Assembly: GCA_964461135.1 (NCBI GenBank)
Contig: CAYWTB010000125.1
Coordinates: forward strand, 1-10,263
Reading direction: 5' to 3'
DNA: 10,263 nucleotides
Source of the DNA: RQOF01 sp964461135
Lineage (GTDB): Bacteria; Calditrichota; Calditrichia; RBG-13-44-9
Shown: positions 1-6,769 of the stretch, piece after piece
Position numbering within the stretch: position 1 is the first letter of the stretch
How the letters are laid out: each line of letters opens with the position of its first letter
Program-made: the position numbers and the translations under genes
Notes under the pieces: generated by a model
What the model saw: the letters and a program-made list of their open reading frames with translations, nothing else
What the model was told of the DNA's origin: nothing
The model's database searches: none

Positions 1-61
1 ACATTCTACTACAAACGCCAGGAGATTCATAACTTTTTACGACTTCAGGTTAGTAAATTTA

Positions 62-96
62 TTGTCAATATGTAAATAAAAAGGTTTAGTTATTAT
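62..96 (+). promoter_or_regulatory. possible weak sigma-70-type promoter upstream of the secreted multidomain gene
   Basis: TTGTCA (62-67) is followed 17 bp later by TTTAGT (85-90), with an alternative -10 TATTAT at 91-96. It lies 70-100 bp ahead of the ATG at 166 in AT-rich DNA, so chance matches are likely. The remainder of 1-165 shows no gene and no clear terminator from an upstream gene. Confidence 0.25.
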
Positions 97-165
97 ATTA
101 TGATTTAAAGCGGTTTTAATTAACAGGGAGAAATTTAAGGGTGGTTTTAAAATTGAGGAGAAGTT

Positions 166-2112
166 ATGAAGTCAGCAACGTTACTGTTAACCCTTTTTTT
201 GCTTATTAAGCTGTCCCCGGCACAGATTTTGTTTGAAGAAAATTTTGATTATCCGGCGGGAACCGGTCTTACTCTTTATGGATGGACAGCGCATAGCGGA
301 GCCGGAAATAATCCCATACAGGTTGTTTCTCCGGGTTTAAATTACACAGATTATCCTGGTTCTGGTATGGGGAATGCTGTAGAATTAATTTATACAACGA
401 GTAGTTCCGAAGACGTAAATAAAAATTTCCCGGACCAAACAAGTGGTAATGTATATTCGGCCATTATGGTGAAGATTAATGATGCGGCTTCTCCAGGTAC
501 TTATTTTTTTCACCTGGGTCCAGCAACACTTGGGACTACTTTTCGAGGTAGGGTTTTTGTTGAAAAAGACGCTTCAAATAATATTGCATTTGCGGTGTCA
601 AAATCGAGTAACACTCCAGTTTATACCAGTTTTATCTATTCCCTTAATACCACATATTTAATTGTTATGAAATATGTTTTTAACACCGCCAGTTCTGCTG
701 ATGATGAAGTTAAACTCTGGATTAATCCATCAATTTCAGGTAGCGAGCCACCCTCGGATTTGACTCAAACTGATACTGGTTCCGATGCATCCGATTTAGG
801 AACGGTCGCCTTAAGACAGGGTACACCTACTCAAGGAATTCCGAGTCCAGGACTTGATCTTGATGGAATACGTATTGGTACCACCTGGGAGAGCGTCGTT
901 TCCGGTACGGTAACAAATCCACCGGTAGTCAGCAATTTGATCAATGAACCATTTCCCGCCAGTGAAAATATCGTCATCACCTGTGATGTGACCATCGCTT
1001 CCGGTGTGGTCGACTCTGTCCGTCTGTATTATTATACCGCCCTGGACATGAACACTCTGGATTCCCTCCCCATGACGGCAACCGTCGGTGACCAGTACCA
1101 GGCGGTGCTGAATCCCCTGCCGAACGGTGCCAGCCTGGCTTACTGGGTGAAGGCCTGGGGGAATGATGTTTCGTCCACGTCCGCCCAGAGTAAGGTCATG
1201 ATCGGGATACCCGATATCAGCACCTTTCATCTGCAGACGGACAGTGACGGAATCCCCCTAAACCTGGGTTACCTGGTGCGTCTGGAGGGAATTGTCACCG
1301 TGAGTACCGGTGTATTTTCCACCAGCAATTATGATTTCTACATGCAGGATAATACCGGAGGCATCAATGTTTTCAGGTATAATTACACGGCGGATTCCAC
1401 CCAGTATCAGGCGGGAGACAGCCTGCAGGTGGTTGGTACCATCGATCAATACCGCGGCAAGGCGGAAATCACTAATTTTAAAATCACCCTTCTGAACAGC
1501 GGGAATCCGTTGCCTTCGCCCATTGGTATCACCATTGAAGACATGGGTGAGGAATATGAAAGCCGCCTGATTGAAATTTCCAATGCCAGCCTTGTTTCCG
1601 GCACCTGGGTGGTGAACCCGCCGGACAGCAGTTACAATCTGACCATTAGCGATGGTACCGGAGATCTGGTCCTGCGAATAGTAGGTTCCACCGATATCGG
1701 AGGTAATCCCCAGCCGTCCTGGCCGGTAACTGTCACTGGCATTGGTACCCAGTTTGTCAGTTCAGCCCCCTACCTTGGGGGTTATCAGATTCAGCCCCGG
1801 TCCTATGCGGATTTTGTAACTACCGGTATTGCGGACCGTCGTCCGCTGGTGTATGATTACCGGCTGGATCAGAATTATCCTAACCCCTTCAATCCGTCCA
1901 CCGTCATTCCTTATCAGTTGAAAGAAGCGGGTAAGGTGGATTTACGGGTGTTTAATATTCTGGGTCAGCAGGTATTCAGCCTGCGCCAGTGGCAGGCCGC
2001 CGGGCCCCATGAGATTGTTTTTGATGGCAAAAATCTGCCCTCCGGCATCTATTTTTACAAACTCCAGGCGGGGCAATTCTCTTCGGCGCGAAAAATGGTC
2101 CTGGCACGCTGA
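166..2112 (+). CDS. secreted multidomain protein with C-terminal type IX secretion (type A) sorting domain
   Basis: The 648-residue product is probably exported through Sec and then the type IX system to the cell surface or medium. Residues 1-19 form a signal peptide with likely cleavage after SPA. Residues 20-245 look like a lectin/LamG-type beta-sandwich of the kind that opens many FCB extracellular proteins (FEENFDYPAGT, YFFHLG, FRGRVFV, VALRQG, LDGIRIGTTW). Residues about 252-348 resemble an Ig/FN3-like domain. Residues about 362-450 and 460-552 resemble two OB-fold domains (LVRLEGIVT, DFYMQDNTGGI, GDSLQVVGTI; then LTISDGTGDLVLRI). The last 86 residues, from 563, are a sorting domain with QNYPNPFNPST, LRVFNILGQQV and LPSGIYFYKL. 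The start is supported by GAGGAG at 155-160, five bases before the ATG. No catalytic motif was seen, so binding or adhesion is more likely than enzymatic action; this is inference. Base composition changes sharply near position 900. Confidence 0.9.
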   Translation: MKSATLLLTLFLLIKLSPAQILFEENFDYPAGTGLTLYGWTAHSGAGNNPIQVVSPGLNYTDYPGSGMGNAVELIYTTSSSEDVNKNFPDQTSGNVYSAIMVKINDAASPGTYFFHLGPATLGTTFRGRVFVEKDASNNIAFAVSKSSNTPVYTSFIYSLNTTYLIVMKYVFNTASSADDEVKLWINPSISGSEPPSDLTQTDTGSDASDLGTVALRQGTPTQGIPSPGLDLDGIRIGTTWESVVSGTVTNPPVVSNLINEPFPASENIVITCDVTIASGVVDSVRLYYYTALDMNTLDSLPMTATVGDQYQAVLNPLPNGASLAYWVKAWGNDVSSTSAQSKVMIGIPDISTFHLQTDSDGIPLNLGYLVRLEGIVTVSTGVFSTSNYDFYMQDNTGGINVFRYNYTADSTQYQAGDSLQVVGTIDQYRGKAEITNFKITLLNSGNPLPSPIGITIEDMGEEYESRLIEISNASLVSGTWVVNPPDSSYNLTISDGTGDLVLRIVGSTDIGGNPQPSWPVTVTGIGTQFVSSAPYLGGYQIQPRSYADFVTTGIADRRPLVYDYRLDQNYPNPFNPSTVIPYQLKEAGKVDLRVFNILGQQVFSLRQWQAAGPHEIVFDGKNLPSGIYFYKLQAGQFSSARKMVLAR

Positions 2113-2236
2113 TCCGACTGATGTATTACCTGATGACGGGGGCGATTTTACAGCGGGTATTCATAAACCGGTCTCCGCATCAGGATGAATATATTTATGA
2201 ATTTTGTATGCGGATATTGCCAAATTAATCTTATAT

Positions 2237-2276
2237 TTCTGCATAACCACATCTCGTTATGATGTTGTGGGCAGAA
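2237..2276 (+). promoter_or_regulatory. imperfect hairpin in the leader of the zinc-ribbon gene
   Basis: TTCTGC (2237-2242) and CCACA (2247-2251) pair with TGTGG (2266-2270) and GCAGAA (2271-2276). This gives an 11-bp stem with a four-base ATAA bulge on the 5' side and a 14-base loop. It sits 38 bp before the ATG at 2314 and has no T run after it, so it does not look like a plain terminator. It may be a leader structure or operator; a function is inference only. Confidence 0.25.
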
Positions 2277-2313
2277 GGTTATACTTTTAAGATTTAACTG
2301 CAGGGGATGAATC

Positions 2314-2772
2314 ATGGTAAAAAAAGAAAAACTGGAAATCGAAGTTGAAGTCCCATCCAAAAAGATTCATGTGGAACATGTTTTTTGTCCCACGGGTCAT
2401 CAACTGGTCAGCCAGGATCGTAAAATCAATGGTTTTCCGGCCATTAAGATGAAGGTCAAACATCAGAACAAGGAGGGATTGATTTATATTGATCCGGTAT
2501 ATGGCAGCCACGAAAATATTGAAGAAGGAATTAAGCTACAGAAAGGGGATGTAGTTGATTTTTTCTGTCCGGAATGCGGAATCAGCCTCCGGGCCCAGGG
2601 TGAAACCTGCCGGCTATGCTCCTCACCCATGTTTTATGCCAGTCTGCCTAAAGGGGGAATAATTGAGCTCTGTTCAAAGAAAGGTTGTTACTATCACAAG
2701 ATGAAAATTCTGGATGCCGAACAGCAGATTGCCCGTTTATTCGAAAACGATACCCTGGAGTCGTATCTGTAA
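2314..2772 (+). CDS. small Cys/His-rich zinc-ribbon protein, family not recognised
   Basis: This 152-residue soluble protein has no signal peptide or membrane segment. Its clearest motif is a zinc ribbon: CPEC at 85-88 and CRLC at 99-102, spaced like a four-cysteine metal site. Two more possible ligand groups flank it: C25-x3-H29 (CPTGH) and C120-x4-C125-x2-H128. The stretch from about 38 to 80 (GFPAIKMKVKHQNKEGLIYIDPVYG) reads as beta strands. The N terminus is Lys/Glu-rich. Translation is supported by AGGGGA at 2302-2307, six bases before the ATG. It stands alone, with about 200 bp on the 5' side and 180 bp on the 3' side. Metal binding is inferred from the Cys pattern. I cannot name the family or role; a nucleic-acid or protein adaptor function is one possibility among several. 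Confidence 0.8.
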   Translation: MVKKEKLEIEVEVPSKKIHVEHVFCPTGHQLVSQDRKINGFPAIKMKVKHQNKEGLIYIDPVYGSHENIEEGIKLQKGDVVDFFCPECGISLRAQGETCRLCSSPMFYASLPKGGIIELCSKKGCYYHKMKILDAEQQIARLFENDTLESYL

Positions 2773-2953
2773 CGAATAGAAAACCCAAAGTAGGTGTATA
2801 AAAGGGACTGGAATGTACGGGGAGCTGGAGAGGGAAATTTTACAAACCTGAAAATTTTTACACCGTGATGACCCATAATATGAATAACTGCGCTGAAATT
2901 GCATTTGGAAATAAAAGTTGATCATATTAGATTTTTGAATCATTGGAGGATGA

Positions 2954-3406
2954 ATGGGAATCGAAGAGATATTGAATGAAAATCTGATTATTGATGATCT
3001 GAAAGGTGAAAACAAATATCAGGTTATTGAGGAGTTGCTTGATCTGCTGGTGAAGACCGGCAAGATTCAGGACCGTGAGACCTGCCTGCGGGACCTGCTG
3101 GAACGCGAACAGTATTTGAGCACCGGTCTGGAAAGCGGTCTGGCAGTGCCGCATGCGAAAAGTTCTGCCACAAACGAATTGCTGGTCAATTTTGGATTGA
3201 GCCGCCGGGGACTGGATTTTGATTCGCTGGATGGCAAGCCGGCCCATTTTATTTTTCTGGTGATCTCTCCCCGGGATACGTCAGGCCCTCATATTAAGAT
3301 TCTGGCGCAAATTACCCGCAATTTCCGGGAAGGCAGCCTGGGGAAGCAGCTTCTGGAAACCAGTGACAAGGCAGAGATTGTCCAAATATTTCAAAATTTC
3401 AAGTAA
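2954..3406 (+). CDS. ptsN: PTS EIIA (fructose/nitrogen-regulatory type) domain protein, PtsN-like
   Basis: The 150-residue protein is a single stand-alone EIIA domain of the fructose/mannitol class. The phosphorylation site is visible as GLESGLAVPHAK, with the active His at residue 67. A second conserved His occurs at 113 (SGPHIKILAQI), where the family places the residue that neighbours the active site. The length matches PtsN, and no EIIB or EIIC domain is attached or encoded nearby. By family knowledge such proteins take phosphate from HPr/NPr and regulate ion transport, nitrogen metabolism or kinases rather than carry sugar. GGAGG at 2945-2949, four bases before the ATG, supports this start. 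It precedes the prenyl synthase gene by 11 bp, so the two are probably cotranscribed. Family assignment is firm; the exact regulatory role cannot be read from the sequence. Confidence 0.92.
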   Translation: MGIEEILNENLIIDDLKGENKYQVIEELLDLLVKTGKIQDRETCLRDLLEREQYLSTGLESGLAVPHAKSSATNELLVNFGLSRRGLDFDSLDGKPAHFIFLVISPRDTSGPHIKILAQITRNFREGSLGKQLLETSDKAEIVQIFQNFK

Positions 3407-3417
3407 TGGATTGAACT

Positions 3418-4389
3418 GTGGCCATATTTAAACAACTGGCTCCGCTGGTTGATGATATTCAGCAGGCATTGCAGAAAAGTGTTAAAAAAGAATTTCCCGT
3501 TTCGCTGCGTGAACCTATCCTTTATTTTTTAGACTCCCCCGGCAAAAAGATTCGCCCCCTGCTTACCATTCTTTCCTGCCAGGCTGTGGGTGGCACCATA
3601 CAGGCCGCCATGCCGGCAGCAGTCGGCATCGAACTTTTTCACGATTTTACCCTGATCCATGATGATATTATGGATAAGGACGACCTGCGCAGGGGCCGTT
3701 TCACCGTTCATAAGAAATGGGGCGAGGATGCTGCCATTCTGGTAGGGGACCTGCTGGTGGGTTTGGCTTATGAAAAACTGCTGCAATGTGATCCCACCCA
3801 CCTTTCCCGCATATTATCACTTTTCAATGAGACCCTGATTAAGGTTTGCGAAGGCCAGGCGCTTGATAAGGAATTTGAAAAACGGGATCACGTATCACCG
3901 CAGGAGTATATCGATATGATCTCTAAAAAGACTGCCTGGCTCTTTAAACTGTCCACTCAGCTGGGTGCTGTTCTGGGTGGCGGCACAGAGGAGCAGGTTG
4001 CTGCCATGGCCCGCTTTGGCGATTCACTGGGAACGGGATTCCAGATTCAGGATGACTGGCTGGACTATGCCGGTGAGGAGAGCGCCCTGGGTAAAAAAGT
4101 GGGAAGTGATCTTAAGCTGGATAAGAAGACCTATGTAGCGCTCAGTTACGTTACTCTTCTGCGTGATAAACCCGAGCTGGGCAAGCGGTACCCGCTCAGG
4201 ATGTCAGAATACCGTTCCCTGCAGCAATTGAAACAGGCTCTAATCGAACTGGGCATAGCGGCTGAGATCCAGGCCCGCATAAAAGGATATATTGAGGATG
4301 CTCTGCAGGCCCTGCAGCAGATCCAGCCACTTGATGAATCTAACCGGCTTTACCAGATGGTTCTCTCCCTGCATGGACGACAATCCTGA
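3418..4389 (+). CDS. trans-prenyl diphosphate synthase (polyprenyl synthetase family)
   Basis: The 323-residue cytoplasmic enzyme condenses isopentenyl diphosphate with an allylic diphosphate to extend all-trans isoprenoid chains. Family landmarks are complete: GKKIR at 42-46, the first Asp-rich motif DDIMD at 82-86 followed by RRG, the KT pair at 171-172, FQIQDDWLD at 208-216 with the second Asp-rich motif DDWLD, and a Lys-rich GKKVGSDLKLDKK stretch after it. The fifth residue before the first motif is Phe77. In type I geranylgeranyl diphosphate synthases an aromatic residue there limits the chain to about C20, so GGPP (or C15) is more likely than a long quinone side chain; that is inference. 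The start is GTG: an in-frame TGA at 3412-3414 closes the frame just upstream. The ribosome site is weak (GGA at 3408-3410). It is the second gene of the unit with the EIIA gene. Confidence 0.95.
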   Translation: MAIFKQLAPLVDDIQQALQKSVKKEFPVSLREPILYFLDSPGKKIRPLLTILSCQAVGGTIQAAMPAAVGIELFHDFTLIHDDIMDKDDLRRGRFTVHKKWGEDAAILVGDLLVGLAYEKLLQCDPTHLSRILSLFNETLIKVCEGQALDKEFEKRDHVSPQEYIDMISKKTAWLFKLSTQLGAVLGGGTEEQVAAMARFGDSLGTGFQIQDDWLDYAGEESALGKKVGSDLKLDKKTYVALSYVTLLRDKPELGKRYPLRMSEYRSLQQLKQALIELGIAAEIQARIKGYIEDALQALQQIQPLDESNRLYQMVLSLHGRQS

Positions 4390-4391
4390 AT

Positions 4392-4410
4392 CGGTGATTC
4401 CACCGCTTTT
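4392..4410 (+). terminator. weak intrinsic terminator after the prenyl synthase gene
   Basis: CGGTG (4392-4396), loop ATTC and CACCG (4401-4405) form a 5-bp GC-rich stem followed by CTTTT. It begins three bases after the stop codon at 4387-4389 and lies in the 106-bp gap between convergent genes. The stem is short, so termination may be partial. Confidence 0.45.
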
Positions 4411-4495
4411 GAAAATTTGAATTTCCTCCCCCAAAAATTTTCGCTTCTTTTTCCGCCAGTTTCTTCAGGGTAAGGGACTGATTTTTGCTGCATTT

Positions 4496-4840
4496 TTAGC
4501 AGTTTTCCAAAATGTGACGCAGCAGGTTTAGAATATCTTTCTGCAGGGCAAGGGACAATTCACTCCACAATTCTAACAGCACTGTGTCATTCCCGTAGAC
4601 GGCTGGTTTTTCGCTAACCGCCGCCGCTTGCGCAGTTTCGTTTCCGCTCAGCAGCCATTCCACCGAAGTGTGGCCCAGCCTGGCGATGCGGTAAAGGATG
4701 TCCGCCGGAGGCATGCGTCCCTGCAGGTAAAGAGAGACCGCCGGCTGGCTGATGCCCAGGATCTCGGATAACTGTTTTTGAGTGAGCTGCAGCCTTTTCA
4801 TCACCTGCTGTATTCTCCCGGCCGGTTGAGATGTTTGCAT
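4496..4840 (-). CDS. XRE/Cro-CI-type helix-turn-helix regulator
   Basis: The 114-residue protein carries a Cro/CI helix-turn-helix in residues about 10-66. The recognition unit is clear: LTQKQLSEILG (helix 2, 19-29) and ISQPAVSLYLQGRMPP (helix 3 and turn, 30-45), followed by LYRIARLGHTSVEWLLSG. The remaining 48 residues end in a helical stretch rich in Leu (LLELWSELSLALQKDILNLLRHIL) that could mediate dimerisation. No peptidase or toxin domain is attached. The ATG (complement 4838-4840) has only a weak GGAAA upstream. The gene is divergent from the DUF2851 gene, with 80 bp between the two starts, and converges on the prenyl synthase gene. Regulators in this arrangement often control themselves and the divergent neighbour; that is inferred here from layout and from the inverted repeat at 4868-4897. 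Confidence 0.88.
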   Translation of the reverse strand: MQTSQPAGRIQQVMKRLQLTQKQLSEILGISQPAVSLYLQGRMPPADILYRIARLGHTSVEWLLSGNETAQAAAVSEKPAVYGNDTVLLELWSELSLALQKDILNLLRHILENC

Positions 4841-4856
4841 TTTTTTTCCAATCTGC

Positions 4857-4905
4857 TTGTTTTTACATATTACATATATTATATTATGATTGTAATAATT
4901 ATAAT
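4857..4905 (+). promoter_or_regulatory. divergent promoter region with candidate XRE operator
   Basis: An inverted repeat TATTACA (4868-4874) / TGTAATA (4891-4897) has perfect 7-bp arms 23 bp apart centre to centre, about two helical turns, in the spacer between the XRE and DUF2851 genes. Possible plus-strand promoter elements are TTGTTT (4857-4862) with TATATT (4880-4885) at 17 bp spacing. TATAAT at 4900-4905 is also a good -10 but would leave a leader of only about ten bases. On the minus strand TATAAT lies at 4883-4878. The region is very AT-rich, so each box alone is weak evidence. Confidence 0.4.
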
Positions 4906-4920
4906 ACGCGGGAGGGTCTT

Positions 4921-6264
4921 ATGCAAGTTAAAAAAAGTAAAAATGTCACTTCTGTTATTCCCGAATACTATCTCTTCTGGACACTGGGAAATCCGGATCT
5001 CCTGAACAAACCGCTTCACACTGCCTGCGGCCGGGAGTTGTCCCTGCTTGACCTCCCCGCTCCCAATCCGGATAATGGTCCGGATTATATCGATGCCTCT
5101 ATCCGGCTGGGGGAGGTGCAGATGCGCGGGGACATCGAATGTCATATTAACTGGCAGGACTGGTTTAACCATGGTCATGATTCCGACCGTCGCTACAGCC
5201 GGGTCATTCTTCATGTTCTCTGGAACGAGCCGGAAGCGATGCCGGATGACCTGATCCGTAAATTCCCACACCTGGTTATTTCCCGGAACCTAACTGTTTC
5301 ACAACAAAAATGGTTAGTGCTGATGAAGCAATTCCAGCAGGATCGCCTTCCTTCCAGAGACATGTCTGCGCTACCTCATCTTTCGGAAAACGACATGCGC
5401 AGTTTTGCCCGGCAGCGAAATCAGCGTAAACAGGCAGAAATCCGTGCCTGGACGGAAAGATTCGACTGGGAAACGGCTGTTTATCTGGGGCTGGCCCGGG
5501 TGCTGGGTTACAGTAAGAACAGTTCTCCCTTTGTGGAATTAGTCGCTCTGCTTCCTCCCTCCAGGTTGCTGGGCAGTATTCATCCCCTGCAGCGTTCTCC
5601 CCTAATTCTCTGGACATTACTGGCCTGGCAGGGTGGTCTTCTGGATAGACCCCTTCGCCGAAAAGAGGCCAGTCAAAATGAATTCTGGTACCGGTTTGTC
5701 TTTCATGTGAAAAAGCAACTTTCCCATGTGCTGCCGGTCCGCAGGCAATCGATACTGCAGTGGAATTTCTCACGGTTGCGTCCGTTTAATAATCCCTATT
5801 TCCGGCTGGCCGGTTATGCCCAGATACTTTTTCATTATCAGGGACAATCGCTTTTTCAGTCGCTGCTGGAGGAATTCATGCAGCGTTATCCCCTTCCTCA
5901 ACTTTGCCGCAAGGTTGAAAACATTCTGTGTCTGCCCCTCAGTATAGAATTCCAGCCGGTATTTTCCCACCTGCTGGGTTTCAGCTCTCTGCCCCAGAAT
6001 TCCATGGGGCCGCAGCGCTGCCGGCTTCTCATGCTGAATGTACTGCTTCCCCTCTTTCAGGTGTGGGCGAATCTTCATCACCACACCGGTTTTTCCTGGT
6101 ATCTGGAAGATCTTTATTTCAATTTCCCCCCGGTGGATGATCATACCGGCCTGAAGGATCTGGACTTCAATGATGGACAGAAAGCTTACCATCAGCAGGC
6201 CATGCTGGAATTTTATCATCAGCATCAGACCCCGCGTTCACCTTCATTCCTAAAAATGAATTGA
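4921..6264 (+). CDS. DUF2851 family protein
   Basis: The 447-residue protein has no signal peptide or membrane segment. It matches the DUF2851 family pattern: a start region with EYYLFWTLG (15-23), then NPDNGPDYIDASIRLG (49-64), GDIECH (70-75), DWFNHGHDSDRRY (80-92) and VILHVLW (95-101). The conserved acidic and His residues (D55, E65, D71, E73, H75, H84, H86, H98) cluster in the first 100 residues and could form a metal or active site; no activity is established for the family as far as I know. The C-terminal 300 residues are mostly helical and less conserved. The start at 4921 is preferred because GGGAGG (4910-4915) lies five bases upstream; an earlier in-frame ATG at 4831 would run back through the AT-rich promoter and overlap the XRE gene. 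The divergent XRE gene is a likely regulator. Confidence 0.88.
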   Translation: MQVKKSKNVTSVIPEYYLFWTLGNPDLLNKPLHTACGRELSLLDLPAPNPDNGPDYIDASIRLGEVQMRGDIECHINWQDWFNHGHDSDRRYSRVILHVLWNEPEAMPDDLIRKFPHLVISRNLTVSQQKWLVLMKQFQQDRLPSRDMSALPHLSENDMRSFARQRNQRKQAEIRAWTERFDWETAVYLGLARVLGYSKNSSPFVELVALLPPSRLLGSIHPLQRSPLILWTLLAWQGGLLDRPLRRKEASQNEFWYRFVFHVKKQLSHVLPVRRQSILQWNFSRLRPFNNPYFRLAGYAQILFHYQGQSLFQSLLEEFMQRYPLPQLCRKVENILCLPLSIEFQPVFSHLLGFSSLPQNSMGPQRCRLLMLNVLLPLFQVWANLHHHTGFSWYLEDLYFNFPPVDDHTGLKDLDFNDGQKAYHQQAMLEFYHQHQTPRSPSFLKMN

Positions 6265-6290
6265 CAACTTGCGCAGGAATGCTTTAAATT
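6261..6290 (+). promoter_or_regulatory. sigma-70-type promoter of the MgtC-like/DUF350 unit
   Basis: A consensus -35 box TTGACA (6261-6266) is followed 17 bp later by TTAAAT (6284-6289), or at 18 bp by TAAATT. It overlaps the TGA stop (6262-6264) of the DUF2851 gene and lies 25 bp ahead of the ATG at 6315, giving a leader of roughly 15-20 bases. This suggests the small membrane proteins can be transcribed independently of the gene upstream. Confidence 0.5.
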
Positions 6291-6314
6291 TTCAGAAATT
6301 CCGAGAAAGAAATA

Positions 6315-6737
6315 ATGCCTTATTTACATTTAGTTGTGCTGAACCTGACGAAAATTGTGGTGGTGAGCCTATGTGCAATTCTGCTCGGTCTGCCACGATC
6401 CGATGCCTATAAACCCGCCTCAATTTCCAGCCTGGTCCTGATAGGGATCGGAGCGTGCCTTTTCATGATTGTCGCTTTGACCCTTACCCCGCTTGTAGTC
6501 GCCGAACCGTTTCGCATTGCCGTTAACATCATGCTGGGAATTATCGTGCTGGGCATCGTCATTATCGTAAAAAACAAGGGGGCCCTAATAATGGTAACCA
6601 CTGTGGCCTCCATCTGGATTATCGGGGCAGTAGGTCTGGCCATTGGCACCGGTTTGTTCCTGGAAGGAATCCTGATCTCTGCCCTGGCTTACCTGTTCCT
6701 GAGTCGCTGGACAGATGAAGCGGATGAAAAAAATTAA
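6315..6737 (+). CDS. divergent MgtC/SapB-like small membrane protein
   Basis: The 140-residue protein has about four or five membrane segments (roughly 6-25, 38-62, 68-85, 92-112, 114-132). The order of features matches the N-terminal membrane domain of MgtC/SapB proteins: LLGLPRS...KPASISSLVLIGIGACLFM (24-51), an acidic-Pro-x-Arg site (EPFRI, 64-68), then VTTVASIWIIGAVGLAIGTGLFLEG (94-118). It departs from the family at two sites. The usual Asp-Pro before the Arg is Glu-Pro, and the glycine-rich GIGFLGAG-type motif is replaced by GIIVLGIVI (75-83). MgtC itself promotes survival in low Mg2+ and interacts with the F1Fo ATPase; applying that role here would be inference. The ribosome site is only purine-rich (GAGAAAG, 6303-6309). 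A DUF350 gene follows after 32 bp, probably in the same transcript. Confidence 0.75.
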   Translation: MPYLHLVVLNLTKIVVVSLCAILLGLPRSDAYKPASISSLVLIGIGACLFMIVALTLTPLVVAEPFRIAVNIMLGIIVLGIVIIVKNKGALIMVTTVASIWIIGAVGLAIGTGLFLEGILISALAYLFLSRWTDEADEKN

Positions 6738-6769
6738 CTACCATAAAATATAATGCAGGGAGTCTTTCA

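Noticed and set aside
811..1230. 139-codon minus-strand open frame inside the secreted multidomain gene
   Set aside because: It is fully antisense to a well-supported coding sequence, with no motif or ribosome site; a shadow of the GC-rich part of that gene.
2129..2184. CCTGATG/CATCAGG inverted repeat after the first gene as a terminator
   Set aside because: The arms are 42 bases apart and no T run follows; not enough for a terminator call.
4831..4920. Upstream in-frame start for the DUF2851 protein
   Set aside because: The extension overlaps the XRE start and translates the AT-rich promoter; the ATG at 4921 has a strong ribosome site and matches the family's usual N terminus.
5276..5773. 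165-codon minus-strand open frame inside the DUF2851 gene
   Set aside because: Antisense shadow; the plus-strand frame carries conserved family motifs and this one has none.
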